From: Neofusicoccum parvum
Taxonomy: Eukaryota > Ascomycota > Dothideomycetes > Botryosphaeriales > Botryosphaeriaceae
Assembly: GCA_020912385.1 (NCBI GenBank)
Contig: CP087209.1
Span: 2,232,001-2,296,000 of the forward strand
Length of the DNA: 64,000 nt
Direction: 5' to 3'
Position 1 is the first letter of the stretch; each line of letters starts with the position of its first letter. Under the pieces are notes generated by a model. It ran no database searches. It was not told where the DNA came from and worked only from the letters and a program-made list of their open reading frames with translations. Positions 1 to 11,602 of this stretch are shown piece by piece. The translations under genes were made by a program, and so were the position numbers.

Positions 1-1206
1 GCGACGTCTTCATCGGACCGCGGGCACAAGAGCTGAGGGGCTTGCTGAAGATAAACTACCCATTGGAGCATGGCATTGTCACGGACTGGGACGACATGGA
101 GAGGATATGGCAATACGTCTACGCCGAGGAGCTGAAGACAGTGAGCGAGGATGTAAGTATACGCAATGGTCGTCTGGCGCGTTTTGGCTATCTGGCATTT
201 CATCTGATACCATGCGATATCCATCTCTGGGCAAGCCTCGCTAACCGCCGGTGGAATTCAGCACCCCGTCCTACTCACGGAACCGCCGCTGAACCCTCGC
301 ACCAATCGTGACACCGCCGCCCAAATCCTGTTCGAAACCTTCAATGTACCCGCGCTCTACACCTCTATCCAGGCAGTCCTCTCGCTATACGCGTCCGGTC
401 GGACCACCGGTGTTGTTCTGGATGCCGGTGATGGCGTGTCGCACGCCGTTCCTGTGTACGGCGGCTTCCAAATCAACAACGCTGTCCAGAGGATAGATGT
501 CGCCGGACGTGATGTTACGGAGCATCTCCAGATGCTGCTGAGGAAAAGTGGCTACGTGTTCCACACCAGCGCAGAGAAGGAGATCGTGCGCAACATCAAG
601 GAGTCGCACTCCTATGTCTGTACAGACCCCGTCAAGGAGGAGAAGGAATGGTCGGGCAGCACCGCCAGGGCGAACGAGAAGAGTGTCGAGTACAAGCTTC
701 CCGATGGGAAGAAGCTCAAGGTAAGTGGTCCTTGGCAGCATAGGCTCCTGCCTCATTAATAACCAACGAATCTAGATCGGTGCCGAGCGCTTCCGGGCTC
801 CTGAAATCCTCTTCAATCCGGAGCTCATTGGGTCTGAGTACCAAGGTGTCCACCAGCTCGTCGTCAACGCAATCAACAGAACCGATCTGGACTTGCGCAA
901 GGACCTTTTTGGAAGCATTGTGCTTTCGGGCGGCTCCACTCTGACGAAGGGCTTCGGTGACAGATTATTGCACGAGGTCCAACGCCTTGCCGTCAAGGAC
1001 ATGCGGATCAAAATATACGCGCCTCCTGAGCGAAAGTACACCACGTGGACGGGCGGTAGCATTCTGGCTGGCCTAAGCACGTTCAAGAAGGTCAGCATTG
1101 CCAGCAACCCCTTGCGCTAATTACGACAGCTAATGATCAGCAGATGTGGGTGGAGAAGGACGAGTGGCAGGAAAATCCGGACATCATCCACCAGAAGTTC
1201 GCCTGA
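1..1206 (+). CDS. ARP1: Actin-related protein Arp1 (centractin), 5'-truncated by window edge
   Basis: Dynactin filament subunit that helps cytoplasmic dynein carry cargo along microtubules. Exons read here: 1-152 (frame starts at base 3), 262-720, 776-1090 and 1144-1206. This gives 328 residues; centractins are about 380 aa, so roughly 50 N-terminal residues lie to the left. The actin fold is clear: [11 protein letters not shown] with a following WDDMERIW, the nucleotide-binding [11 protein letters not shown], then [10 protein letters not shown] and the C-terminal [18 protein letters not shown]. The ending [13 protein letters not shown] is the Arp1 type, not conventional actin, which ends in KCF. 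Introns are 109, 55 and 53 nt. The last acceptor is a cagcag tandem (1138-1143), so an extra Gln is possible. The Arp1 assignment over actin or other Arps is from family knowledge and is firm. Confidence 0.93.
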
Positions 1207-2633
1207 GGGCCTCGCACGAGCGCCCATCGGAGATCCGTCATTTCGCCTTGCATCAGCTTCGGGGTGCCGTCACGTGGGGGGCTCACGAACGACCTTCCCC
1301 TTGTTCTTTCGGCGGGACTCCGAGCGTGCGGTCTCCCCGAAGGCTGGCGCAGGGCGATCTACGTGTCATGTCGGCTGCGACGCTCTGGCTCCGGCTGGAG
1401 CCAGCCATTAGCCTTCCAGGGCTGGTCTTCCCCGCATTTTCGCTTACCGCCGCGTTCCTGGTGTTTCTCTTACCAAATCCCGAGCTCCCCTCTCCGCACC
1501 TTCCTCTGCATGAGTGCGGCGTTTTGTCTGGTCTGCAATACAATACCCCGGCGTTTGGCATATTCACGATGGTTGAGGGATTTCATGGACTACTCTTACG
1601 CAATGCCTTCCAGGCTGGCACGAATTACTCGATCCCAACAAGGACGCAGCCCCCTCTCTGACCGGCGGCCGGGTGGGGCCCGCCGAGCAGGATGCGGTCG
1701 GCGTTCGGGGGCCTTGGCCGTTTGCGGCGGTCTGGGGTAGCGGGCTAGGGGCGGGAAGCAAAAGTCTGGGGACGACGCTAGGATATCACCGACCCAGGAA
1801 CGCAATGCCTGCTTGTGCGTAGCCGCAGGAGGAACTACGTAGGTAGCGTATTGCCGAGCACTAGCAGAAGGTTCTCTTTCAGCCGCGTGTGAGCGCCCCG
1901 TGACCGCGCAATTTGAGGACACGACGGCATCTGCTGGAAGGCGGCCGAGCGTGCGTGAGTGCGTCAAGTGGGCTCAGCCTGAGGCGTGTCGCGCTTCCAC
2001 TCCACCTCCGGATCGACCGCATGCGCAGCGGGTCCCCAGGGCCAGGGCCCAGCGCGGTGTGCGCAGTGACGGCGTCATCGGCGGGCCGTGATGGCCTCAT
2101 CCGGCGCAGCGCTGGCGACGTGACGGCGGCTGCATGCTGGCATCGCACACTGGCATGTCGCCATGCTGCGCGAGGCACACGTAAGGAGGCCTCAGCGCAA
2201 CGGGCGCAGCGGGCGCAGCAGTCTGGGCCAGGCGGCGCTTCAGCGCGGGCGGGATGGGGATCTCGCGATTCACGGGATGATTTCTGTTACGGCGCCATTA
2301 CCCCATACTTACTGCTAGCACGGGCGAGGCACCGCTGTCAGGCGGTCGCATCATCGCGCGCTGGTCCAGTCAGCAGCGCGGCTCTAGCACACGCGCCACA
2401 GGGCGGCTTGGAGGTTACATAACGAAAATTCTGGCAGCCAGATTTTCAGGCACGGGACCGGGCTCCGAAGCGCAGCCGCGACGACGCGTGCGATGCGCCA
2501 GCGAGGCCTGCAAAAATTGCTCCAGCTCCAGGCGCCCATGCCGCTAACTGGAAAGCGCGTGCTATTTTGACGGCCGCCAAGGGTGCCCGACCGGCCCCGT
2601 GACAAACCCTCCGTGCCCACGTTTTGCGAGCGC

Positions 2634-2672
2634 TTCCCCAAGCTGCAAAGCTCGTTCCCCAAGCTGCAAAGC
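2634..2672. repeat. 18-bp direct repeat
   Basis: Two exact copies of ttccccaagctgcaaagc (2634-2651 and 2655-2672) with a trailing gctgcaaagc, upstream of the Par32-like gene. Confidence 0.8.
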
Positions 2673-2741
2673 GCTGCAAAGCTGTGACGCATGGCATCGT
2701 GACCTGATTTTTCGCCATTCTTGCAGACTTTTCGGGGGTTA

Positions 2742-2760
2742 AGGGGCCGCAGCCGTATAA
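2742..2760 (+). promoter_or_regulatory. STRE-like AGGGG and TATA element upstream of Par32-like gene
   Basis: AGGGG (2742-2746) is followed 10 nt later by TATAA (2756-2760), about 200 nt ahead of the Par32-like start codon. The match to the stress-response element is short and could be chance. It is noted because it sits directly beside the only TATA-like sequence in the region. Confidence 0.35.
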
Positions 2761-2960
2761 GACGCCGCAGCCGTCCACCTCAGGGCCTCGCATCCCCCAT
2801 CCAGCGCTACCATCGCCCGCCCGCACTCTTCGACACCGGTCTTCGGATCTGCGCTTCTCTGTGTTCTCTGCCATTTCCTCTTTGGGACACTAGCAACCAC
2901 CCACCCCACCGCGAGCCCACCCCACCAACACACCACTCCAAACACACAAAAATTGCAGCC

Positions 2961-3455
2961 ATGACCTCCAGCCGCAACTTCAGCATCACCGAGCCGCACC
3001 CGTCGGTGCCCTCGAACCAGTACACCGCCGTCCACTGGGGACGTGGCGGTGCTGGCAACGTCACCCGCGTCAGCTCCAAAGAGGTGACTTCCGGCCCCAC
3101 TGCCACCGGCCCCGCCTCGCGCGTCAAGCTGCCGTCGCCTCCCACCAGCGGCCAATTCCTCACCGGACGCGGCGGCGCCGGCAACGTCCACCGCGAGCGT
3201 GCCATCTTCAGCTTCGACGAGGAGCTCCGCCAGCAGCAGCGCCTGCAGGAGGCGGCCTCGCCCATCTACCACGTCGGCCGCGGCGGCTCGGGCAACTTCA
3301 TCGACGAGTCCAAGTCGCAGACCAGCCGCAAGGGCTCTGCCAGCTCGACCTTCTCCAACGACAGCGTCGACAGCGTCAAGTCCGCACCCCACAAGGCCCG
3401 CCGCAGCTACGAGGGCGCCAGGAACTGGCTGAACCGCACTCTGTCTGCTCGGTAG
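2961..3455 (+). CDS. Par32-like (DUF3602) small protein
   Basis: Intronless gene for 164 residues. It has three copies of the glycine-rich motif that defines the PAR32/DUF3602 family: GRGGAGN at residues 27-33 and 69-75, and GRGGSGN at 106-112. The rest is Ser/Thr/Pro/Lys-rich and predicted disordered. In budding yeast, Par32 is phosphorylated after rapamycin treatment and inhibits the ammonium transporters Mep1/Mep3 downstream of TORC1 and Npr1. That role is known for the yeast protein and only inferred here. The ATG follows a leader ending ..aattgcagcc and is the first Met before the repeats. A longer in-frame reading from 2721 exists but lacks conserved sequence. Upstream AGGGG and TATAA elements fit a stress- or nutrient-regulated promoter. 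Confidence 0.85.
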   Translation: MTSSRNFSITEPHPSVPSNQYTAVHWGRGGAGNVTRVSSKEVTSGPTATGPASRVKLPSPPTSGQFLTGRGGAGNVHRERAIFSFDEELRQQQRLQEAASPIYHVGRGGSGNFIDESKSQTSRKGSASSTFSNDSVDSVKSAPHKARRSYEGARNWLNRTLSAR

Positions 3456-5727
3456 ACACGCCCAGTGCAGCCACTGTCTGTTTCGTATCTTTCGGCATCT
3501 CTATTTCAACGAGCCGTTCGCCGTCTTGGGCGCCAGCGGGCTGGTCCTGATTCCCGCGTCTCACGAGCATTGGCGGCGCCATTCGGTTCTCACAGCATCT
3601 TTCAACATCACTTGCATCCTCCGTCCCACCAACGGACCGAGGCAAGCCATTTCAAGGGAAATGTTTTATTAGCATTTAGGGGACTAAGTTGAACGGGGCG
3701 TCACACGGAGGAGGAAAACCAAAAAAGTTATTTGAGCGATTTCTTGGGTGGGACTTTGACAACCATCACATATACCCGGCGAGGAGTTTGGGAATTCCTC
3801 GTGGAGAGGGCCACGACTTTTCTTTTTGCATCATCATCATCCAACAACCAGCGGCGGATATACCCAAACCCCGGTGAGGGCGCTAGTGACCTCTAGCCTT
3901 GTCTTCAAGTAGCTCCAGCTATAGGCCGCCTTCAAGCGGCTAAATACCAGTGGATTTCCACATCAGCCTTTGTTGTTCTCCTGGCTCAGACTGCAAGTGA
4001 AGTGTCCGTCGATCTCCAATGCTCTGCCAGATCACGCAATCACCCAAATGTGGGGCGTTATTTTCCCAGTGTCAAGCACTCCTCCTGGTTGATTTGCACT
4101 GAGATGAATGGTTCAGAGGCCCTGAGGAGGCATGTAAGTATCGCGACATATACTTACTTAATGCTTCCATTCTTCAATAATAGCGCTGCGGCATTAAAAG
4201 AAAGGCTGGACCCGCCCGTGATGTGCGCGCGCGGTGTTGCGGTGTCTCCTCCGGGGACGGGAGGTATCCACGCTGTATGAGATCTGAGGATGCGTTGTCT
4301 CGAGAGTCGTCCGAGCACAACCGGAGTACTTCGAAGATACGCAGCGGAAAGGCGGCTTGCGTCAGCGCAGGGGAACAGACCGCCGCGGCGTGTTGATCAA
4401 TTCCGTTCAGGCTGACAAGCGGCAATGTTCACAGAGCTTTCGCGACGCAGATTGGAGAGCAGTCGCGCGGTTGTTGCCGGGGCTGAAGATCGGCCGGGAG
4501 AGACGAGGCTCGGATGGCGCCGAGCCGTGCAGAGGAAAATTTTAGACACACTGACGTCGATCCAGAGAGATCCAGCCAAACAGCCACACGGACTGCAGAT
4601 TTTTCACCACTGAGCACGCCTCGCACGCCTCTTGCTGATGTCACCGTCGTCTGGGGAAGCGCTCAGCGTTGCGCGCCCAGAGCCAGTCTCGGGCGAGACA
4701 GAGCGAGGGCGCTGCAATCTCCGTCTCTGCTCCGGTCGAAATTAGTGAACAGCGCCGCAGTGGTCGACTTGCCGAGGGCCTGCCGTCAGCATTGTGCATT
4801 CTGCACCGCGACGCGCCACGCAGCCGCATTCTGGAAGCCGGGCGGAGCCCCCCTTTCGCGTCCCGCAACGCCGCTCCAGAGCTCCAGAGCTCCAGAGCTC
4901 CAGGCTGTCTCCAGCCGCGGGCCGCACGCGCCTAGGAATCTCCGAGTCCGAGATCCCGCCAGGCTTCTTCCACCACACACACCCACTTGCCGAAGAATCG
5001 GCAGTCTCAAGTTCTGCATCCGACGAGAAGGCCCCCCTATCTCGCCGTGCTTCCGGCATCGCTGAGCTGCCGCGGCCGTTCTCTCTCGTCTTCGTGTCGC
5101 AGCCGCGGTCCACTTCTGCCCCAGGACGCTGGCTTCGCTGCGAAAAGAGCGCGCAAGTCCCGCGCCTGGAGCAGCGCGCTCGCTGCGCTTCTGCCACCTT
5201 TAGCCTTGATCGGGCCAAATCCGACAAGCAGGCCCGATAGCCCATTTGTAATTGCGCGCGCAGCCTGTCTATCTTTCCCTCCGCGGCTCTCTGCTCCGGC
5301 GGTAAACAGCATGCGCGCCGCCCGTTGGCTGGGAGTTGTGGCTGCCACGAGCCTCTGTCGCCGGCCGAGGGGCGCGCCCTCGGCTCTCTGGTTGGCCCAG
5401 AATGCTCAAGCTTTGCTGCGATCCGTCGGCGCTGCCCCTTGCGGCCGTTTTCATCTGGGATCTTGCTGCACCCAGGGTCCTGGCAAACGTCATTGCGGTG
5501 AAAACTAAACATTTTGTCAGTTTGTCATAGCTCCCGGTGTCGACGATAATGATCTTCTATCTTCCATAGCTCTCCCACCCTTCGCTTCCCGAGTCCGCGA
5601 CTGCTACTTAAGCTGCCCCGGCCAGCTCCTCTTCGGTTGACGCCCAGCTCGCTCAGTTTGCTCCAGAGACACCGAAAGCTTCCTGTTCCTTGCATCTTTC
5701 TTGATACCCAGCTCTCCCCCCTTCACA
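3456..5727. other. Intergenic: Par32 3' flank and alcohol dehydrogenase promoter
   Basis: No supportable gene. ORFs between 4.4 and 5.5 kb overlap in all frames and are Ser/Arg/Pro/Ala-rich, as expected for GC-rich non-coding DNA. An 8-bp tandem repeat (GCTCCAGA, four copies) lies at 4873-4904. The last 150 nt before the dehydrogenase ATG are pyrimidine-rich, as is common in fungal promoters and leaders. Confidence 0.55.
4873..4904. repeat. 8-bp tandem repeat (GCTCCAGA)4
   Basis: Three perfect copies of GCTCCAGA are followed by a fourth ending in G. It lies in the long upstream region of the alcohol dehydrogenase gene, about 0.8 kb before its start. Confidence 0.8.
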
Positions 5728-6803
5728 ATGCCTCACACCTTCACCGTTTACAAGGGTTCTTCCTCTGGCGCCATTGTCGAGGCCCAGACCACCCGCCCCG
5801 ACCTCACGGATGACCAGGTCTACGTCCGCGTCACTGCCTCCGGTCTCTGCGGCACTGACCTGCACTACCGCGGTGCCGACATGGCTCTCGGCCACGAGGG
5901 CGTTGGTGTTGTCGAGTCCGTCGGCCCCAAGGTCAAGGCGCTGAAGGCTGGCGACCGCGTCGGCTGGGGCTACCAGCACGACGAGTGCGGCCACTGCCAG
6001 CAGTGCTTCACCGGCCAGGACGTCTACTGCAAGGAGCGCGCCATGTACGGCTTCGCCGACCTCGACCAGGGTTCCTTCGCTACCGGCGCCGTCTGGAGGG
6101 AGGCCTTCCTCTTCAAGATCCCCGACGGCCTCACTGACGAGGATGCCGCTCCCCTCCAGTGCGGTGGTGCTACCGTCTGGACCTGCTTCGACGACTACAA
6201 CATTGCTCCTACCGCCCGCGTCGGTATCATGGGCATTGGCGGTCTCGGCCACCTTGCCATCCAGTTCTCTGCCAAGCGCGGCTGCGACACCGTCGTCTTC
6301 TCCGGCACCAACAGCAAGAAGGAGGAGGCTATCAAGCTCGGCGCTCACGAGTTCTACGCCACCAAGGACCAGAAGGACCTCGACATTGGCGCTCCCCTCG
6401 ACGCTCTTCTCGTCTGCACCAGCGCTCACATCGGTAAGTTCTCTGATATGTCCCCAATCATATAGCCGCACAGCCAGATTCCTAACATCCTACCTTTATA
6501 GACTGGTCTCTCTACATGCCTCTCCTTGCACCCGGCGCCATCATTTTCCCTCTCTCCGTCGAGTCCGGCAACCTGGTCATCCCCTACATGCCGCTCCTCC
6601 AGGCTGGTCTCCGTATCCAGGGCTCCATCGTCGCCAACCGCGCCACCCACAACCGCATGCTCGAGTTCGCCGCCCGCCACCAGATCAAGCCGCTCCTCAA
6701 CAAGTTCCCCATGAGCGTTGAGGGTATTGAGGAGGCCATGAAGGTCCTCAACGAGGGCAAGATGAGGTACCGCGGTGTCGTCGTCCCCGCTGACAAGTTG
6801 TAA
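5728..6803 (+). CDS. Zinc-dependent alcohol dehydrogenase (MDR, NADP-ADH/CAD-like)
   Basis: Exons 5728-6433 and 6502-6803 with one 68-nt intron (GTAAGT..cctaac..TATAG) give 335 aa. This is a cytosolic medium-chain zinc alcohol dehydrogenase that would interconvert alcohols and aldehydes with NAD(P)H. Visible features: the catalytic zinc set Cys41 (GLCGTD), His56-Glu57 (GHEG) and Cys145; the structural zinc cysteines 87, 90, 93 and 101; and the Rossmann motif GIGGLG at 169-174. The stretch between the catalytic Cys and GHEG is shorter than in most relatives, so the substrate-side loop is trimmed. Closest to the cinnamyl-alcohol/Adh6-like branch; the substrate cannot be read from sequence. The ATG at 5728 opens directly into conserved sequence (PHTFTVYKG). 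Codon usage is strongly C-ending, which suggests high expression. A 272-aa antisense ORF is a shadow. Confidence 0.92.
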
Positions 6804-7757
6804 ATTCTCTTAACACTTGGCACACGTCTCAACATTTTTTCTCCGGCATAGCATTGGATTTTGGGGTTGTATAAAATGGGATATAGACTGGAAGTTGTAT
6901 AGAAGGGCATAGAGCCTATAGACAACAATTTACGACATTAATGATGTATCAAGCTATTTCTATATGGTCATTTCGGCAGTGAACAGTTCGACAGAACAAC
7001 GAAGTTTCATCTCGAAAGCAGGTGATGTAGGTCTCGGGGAACGCTCGTCCCTCACGGGAATATCCTGGGGCTCGACTATTGATGCGGGCGCTGAAAGTGG
7101 TCTGACGGATAATCGCCGTACCCACATACGTTCTCCACCTGCGGGAACGCGCGGCGGTCTTGCTCACAATCCCATGCATATGCATGATAGTGTCTTGTGC
7201 ACGTGGCAGTTCTAGGTCACAGGCCCTATTCGCCTGCTTCCTTCCGCAATGCTTAAAACAACCCGAGTCTCCCGTATACTCTTCTATCTGCAACCCTTTT
7301 TAACCTAAGACGCAGAAGCTGTGTAGAGTCTGAGGCTTCATTCGTTCCGGAGCTGCAGTCTTGGTGGGAACTGGGAGACCAGCCCATCACTCAATCTGCG
7401 TGAAAAGTTGTGGAGAATTGACTGTGATGCTCCTCAACTTCAAGGTGTTTTGGTGCCGCGTATCGACATCTGTGCTGTAAGCCATCAAGCAGAGAGAAGG
7501 ATGATTGGCACTTCTGGGCGGCATAGTGTAATGTGCTGGTCAGAGATGTTCGGGCTGGGACAATGATGTCTGGGAGGAGAGAAAACAACGGGTGTGCAAC
7601 ATGCTTAGGCCCGTCAACCAGTTTCGGACAGGGTGACTTGCCGATTTGAGCAAGGAGCGCAGGCCATGCTCTACGATCAGCTTCACGCGGCTTCGACACG
7701 GGCCCCCGCGCGAGCTCTTGAAACGGTCATTTTGGAATGGAAAGCCTCGCGGCGGCT
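6804..7757. other. Intergenic between convergent ADH and ADC lyase genes
   Basis: 3' flanks of two convergent genes. Nothing recognisable beyond AT-rich sequence just after the dehydrogenase stop (including ataaaatggg near 6870), where 3' end formation is expected. Confidence 0.5.
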
Positions 7758-8865
7758 CTAACCCACCACCTCCCTCGCCTCGACCACCCTCCCCAGCCCA
7801 AACCCCCTCACCCCGTTGCTCACCCACACCTCCTCCCCCACCCTCACCGTCTCCCTCGCCACCGGCTCCTCCATGCACAACCCGGCCTTCAACGCCCACC
7901 TCCGCGTCGTGCCCCTCTGGCCGCCGCTCCCGGCCACCGCCTTCGGGCTCCTGATGCTGTGGCCCCACCTCCCCGCGAACGGCTCCCTCAGCTCCCCTTC
8001 GCCGGCGTCGGGGGCGGCGTCACCGCTCTTAGAAGCCATACCTTCTCCTTCGTCCGTCCCGACGTTCGCCGGCACCCCGACCGGCGGCGTCACCCACCGG
8101 CCCCCGCGGCTGAAGTACGCGCTCGTGAAGCTGCCCTCGGTCATCTCGCCCACCGCGTTCCAGAGCAGCACCTCGTGCAGCCGGCCGGGGGGGGCGGGCG
8201 CGTCGGGGACGGAGCGCGCGCGCGCGGCGTCGTAGTGGGCGCGGCGCGTGGTCTTGAGGAGGGTGTGCGGGGAGGTGGGCGTGGGCGCGGTGTCGACGGT
8301 CAGGATCCAGGCGGTGGCGGCGGGCTGCTTGGGGGAGGCCAGGGAGTCGTCCGGGCCGAGGGCGAGGGCGCCGCCGGTTTTGGGGGAGGGCGTGAAGGGC
8401 TTGGCTGGTGGTGGGGTGGGCAGGACGGGGGAGAAGGTAGGTGGGTAGAGGGAGTGGAGCGGGATGGGTGGGGTGGGTGTAATGTCTGTCTGCATTTCGC
8501 CCGACTGGTTGAAGAGGACGCGGACCTGGGTGGTGGCTGCGTGAACATTCGGGGCGGGGCTGCGCTGGCTGGGGGAGGGCTACCTTCAGCGGCGACGCGC
8601 GGTCGTCGTTCTTGCTTTTCCATGCCTCGACCTCTTGGTCTAGTAAAGATTCCAGCTCTTTGCCATCGGCAAGTTTACTTGCAACGGCGGCCCATTCGAA
8701 ATGCTGTGCTGCTTCGAGCATGCGATCCCGGTGGTATCGAAGCATGTAGAAGGGGCTAGAGGGCGAGAAGCTCACGACATCTGAGCTATTCTCAGGGCTC
8801 GAGCGGAGGGCTGGATCATGGCGAAGAGACGTGAACAGGGAAAACGAGGCCGGCGAAGCAGACAT
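7758..8865 (-). CDS. 4-amino-4-deoxychorismate lyase (Abz2-like, class IV aminotransferase fold)
   Basis: Exons on the minus strand are 8865-8584 and 8525-7758, with a 58-nt intron (GTAGCC..CCACCCAG); 349 aa. The enzyme converts aminodeoxychorismate to p-aminobenzoate and pyruvate in folate synthesis, using PLP. Support comes from the second half: LKTTRRAHYDAAR, which holds the likely PLP lysine; the core LLWNAVGEMTEGSFTSAYF; RGGRWVTPP; a GTTRRWAL segment; and the final EEVWVSNGVRGFGLGRV. These are typical of the Aminotran_4 family, and of fungal Abz2-type lyases in particular. The middle of the protein is Pro/Ala-rich and the locus is very GC-rich, which creates long ORFs in the other frames. 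It is divergent from TOM70. The ATG at 8865 opens the only frame that reaches the conserved N-terminal FEWAAVASKL region. Confidence 0.85.
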
Positions 8866-9433
8866 TTTGCTGTTCTGGCTCGAGATGCGGCCGTTCGGGT
8901 GAGGGGCAGCGAGTAATGTGGAGCTCCAGATACGAACGTGGGCGTGCTCGACGCGCTCAGATTGGGACTGCTGGTGCTGGCGTCACATGTGGGAAGCAGC
9001 AGCGACAGTGCCACAAGGAGATATGCTGCGTAGGACTCCTTGCGGTGAGCGGCCGGCTGCAGTCACGTGAGCGGTGCCGAGAGGGGATGTGCTGGAGGCC
9101 GGCGGGGCGGCGGCAGCGGCAGCGGTCAATGGCTGCAGGGCGCTGGGCCGGGCGGGCAGGTGCGCCGATGCAGCTCTCGAGCGCGGTGCTTGGCTGGGCG
9201 TGGCGGCGTCAATAGGTGCGCGGTGGTTCGACGCGAGGCGGCGCGATGACGGTCGAGCGAAGATCCGGCTGGGGCAAGCTCCAGGAAAAGTGCTAAGTGC
9301 TCCAATCTCGACTCGGTCGCGTCACCATCCACACAAATCTTCTCCATCCACCCTCGCATCCGCCGCCTCGCTGTCGACCGACCGAGGCTCTCTCCGCCGC
9401 GACACTCCCATCGCCGCGCCCACACCGTCCGCC
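8866..9433. promoter_or_regulatory. Divergent promoter region, ADC lyase / TOM70
   Basis: About 570 bp separate two start codons that face away from each other, so both promoters must lie here. It is GC-rich with no clear TATA box. The 130 nt before the TOM70 ATG are C/T-rich. Confidence 0.55.
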
Positions 9434-11602
9434 ATGTCGAGCAACCCCGAGATTCCTCTGCCGCGCCCGGCGCAACCTATCACGCTCGATGCCAACCTCA
9501 CGCAGGCCGCCGGGGGCTCAGCCTCGCTATGGGACCGGATATCCGCCTGGGCCGCGGAGCACAAGGCCGTCGTCTACACCATTGCCGGCGTGACCGTGCT
9601 GGTGACCGGCGCCGGCGCCGTCTACTACTTCTCCGGCGACGCAGCCTCCAAGAAAGCCGAGTCGGCCAAGTCCAAGAAGAACAAGAAGCAGAAGGAGCGG
9701 AAACGGGCCAAGCAGGCTGCAGAGGAGGCTGCTGCGAAGGAGGCCGAAGCCGGTATGCCATCGTTGATCTGGAGCTGCGCCGGAGCTGTACAAGCTAATT
9801 GCGTCAGCAGCTGCGAAGAAGCCCACCGTCGCCGAGGACAGCGACGAGGAGCTTCCCGTTGTCAACGAGGCCATTGCCGCCGGCCTGACCCCCGATGTAA
9901 GTGATGGCACCGTACCTGCAGATTCTGCATGTCGAATTTCTGACGCCCGCGCAGGAGCGTAGAGACTTTGCCGCGAAGCTCAAGGCCGCCGGTAACAAGG
10001 CGTATGGCTCAAAAGACTACAACCGTGCCATTGATCTATACACCAAAGCCATCCTCTGCAAGCAAGACCCCGTTTTCTACTCGAACCGTGCCGCCTGCTG
10101 GAACGCCATGTCGAACTGGGAAAAGGTCATCGAGGACACTACCGCCGCTATCAACCTGGACAACGAATACGTGAAGGCTTTGAACAGGCGCGCCAACGCC
10201 TATGAGCAGGTCGGCCGCTTCAGCGAGGCTCTTCTCGACTACACCGCTAGCTGCATTATCGATGGTTTCCGCAATGAGATGAGCGCCCAGAGCGTTGAGC
10301 GCCTGCTGAAGAAGGTCGCCGAGGCCAAGGGCAAGGAAATCCTCGCAAGCAAGGAGAAGAAGCTCCCCAGCCCAACCTTTGTGTCCAACTACCTCCAGAG
10401 CTTCAGGCCCAAGCCCCCGCCTGCTGGCCTGGAACCCGAAGCTGACCTGGACGAGGAGACCGGAAAGGGTCAGCTGCGAAAGGGTCTGATTGCCCTCAAC
10501 CTCAAGACTGCGGATGGGTACGCGGAGGCTGCGCAGGCGTTCGACAGGGCCCTGGAGCTTGGCGATTTGGGCGAGCATGAGGCGTTCGCGTACAACATGC
10601 GCGGAACCTTCAAGTACCTCAAGGGCGACAACCAGGATGCGCTGGCGGACCTGACCAAGAGCGTTGAGCTCAACCCTTCGTTGACCCAGAGCTTCATCAA
10701 GAGGGCGAGCATGCACCTCGAGCAGGGTAAGTGACCTTATATCTACACAATTGGCCTCATCTAATGAATGCTAGGCGAGAGGGACGCTGCCGCGAGGGAC
10801 TTCGAGCAGGCCATGGAACAAAACGCCGACGACCCTGACATCTACTACCACCGTGCTCAGCTGCACTTCATTCTCTCCGAGTTCGCTGAGGCGGCCAAGG
10901 ACTACCAGAAGTCCATCGACCTGGACAAGGACTTCATCTTCTCGCACATCCAGCTTGGCGTTACCCAATACAAGATGGGAAGCATTGCATCTTCCATGGC
11001 CACCTTCCGTCGTTGCATGAAGAACTTTGATAAGGTTCCGGACGTCTATAACTACTACGGTGAGCTCCTGCTCGACCAGCAGAAGTTCCAGGAGGCTATT
11101 GAGAAGTTCGACGCGGCGGTGGAGATGGAGAAGGCGACCAAGCCGCTGGGCATGAACGTCCTGCCCCTGATTAACAAGGCTTTGGCGTTGTTCCAATGGA
11201 AGCAGGACTTCTCAGAGGCTGAGGAGCTTTGCAAGAAGGCCCTGATCAGTAAGTCTCCCCTTCAACAAAAAAAAAGTCATGAGCTGGAGAGCTAACATAG
11301 TCTACAGTTGACCCCGAGTGCGATATCGCCGTCGCCACCATGGCCCAGCTTCTTCTCCAGCAGGGCAAGGTCCCCGATGCCCTTACGTTCTTTGAGCGCG
11401 CCGCCGAGCTGTCGAGAACCGAGGGTGAAATCGTTAATGCCCTTTCCTACGCGGAGGCGACGAGGACGCAGCTTGAGGTATGTCAACCGTATGACGCTTG
11501 GATAGTCCAGAATTAACAATTGAGTAGGTCCAAGAAAAGTACCCTCAGCTTGCCAGCCGTCTGCAAGGCATGGGCGCCGGTATGCCCGCCATGCCTCGCT
11601 AA
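9434..11602 (+). CDS. TOM70: Mitochondrial import receptor Tom70 (TPR protein)
   Basis: Six exons: 9434-9752, 9811-9896, 9955-10726, 10775-11248, 11308-11477 and 11528-11602; 631 aa. Outer-membrane receptor that docks Hsp70/Hsp90-delivered precursors such as carrier proteins and passes them to the TOM pore. The N-terminus has one membrane segment (about residues 45-66, [21 protein letters not shown]) and then a Lys-rich charged linker. From exon 3 there are TPR motifs, starting with the clamp-like [20 protein letters not shown] and continuing to the C-terminus. The order TM, charged linker, 3-TPR clamp, then the C-terminal TPR superhelix matches Tom70 and its length. The exon-2 acceptor is gcgtcagcag, so 9808 or 9811 could be used (one extra Ala). 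It shares a divergent promoter with the ADC lyase and converges on TEN1. Confidence 0.95.

Larger units (their letters stand above)
1207..2960. other. Intergenic: Arp1 3' flank and Par32 5' region
   Basis: No convincing gene; overlapping ORFs in both strands are compositionally biased and show no family features. An 18-bp direct repeat (ttccccaagctgcaaagc) occurs at 2634-2651 and 2655-2672, followed by a partial third copy. Near the downstream gene there is a stress-response-element-like AGGGG at 2742-2746 and a TATAA at 2756-2760, about 200 nt before the Par32 start codon. The leader just upstream of that ATG is C/A-rich. Confidence 0.6.

Noticed and set aside
4742..5512. 256-codon minus-strand ORF in the dehydrogenase upstream region
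   Set aside because: Ser/Arg/Gly-rich, runs through the 8-bp tandem repeat, and competes with equally long ORFs on both strands.
5653..6471. 272-codon minus-strand ORF over the alcohol dehydrogenase
   Set aside because: Antisense shadow of a highly codon-biased gene. It extends past the splice donor, and no domain is visible.
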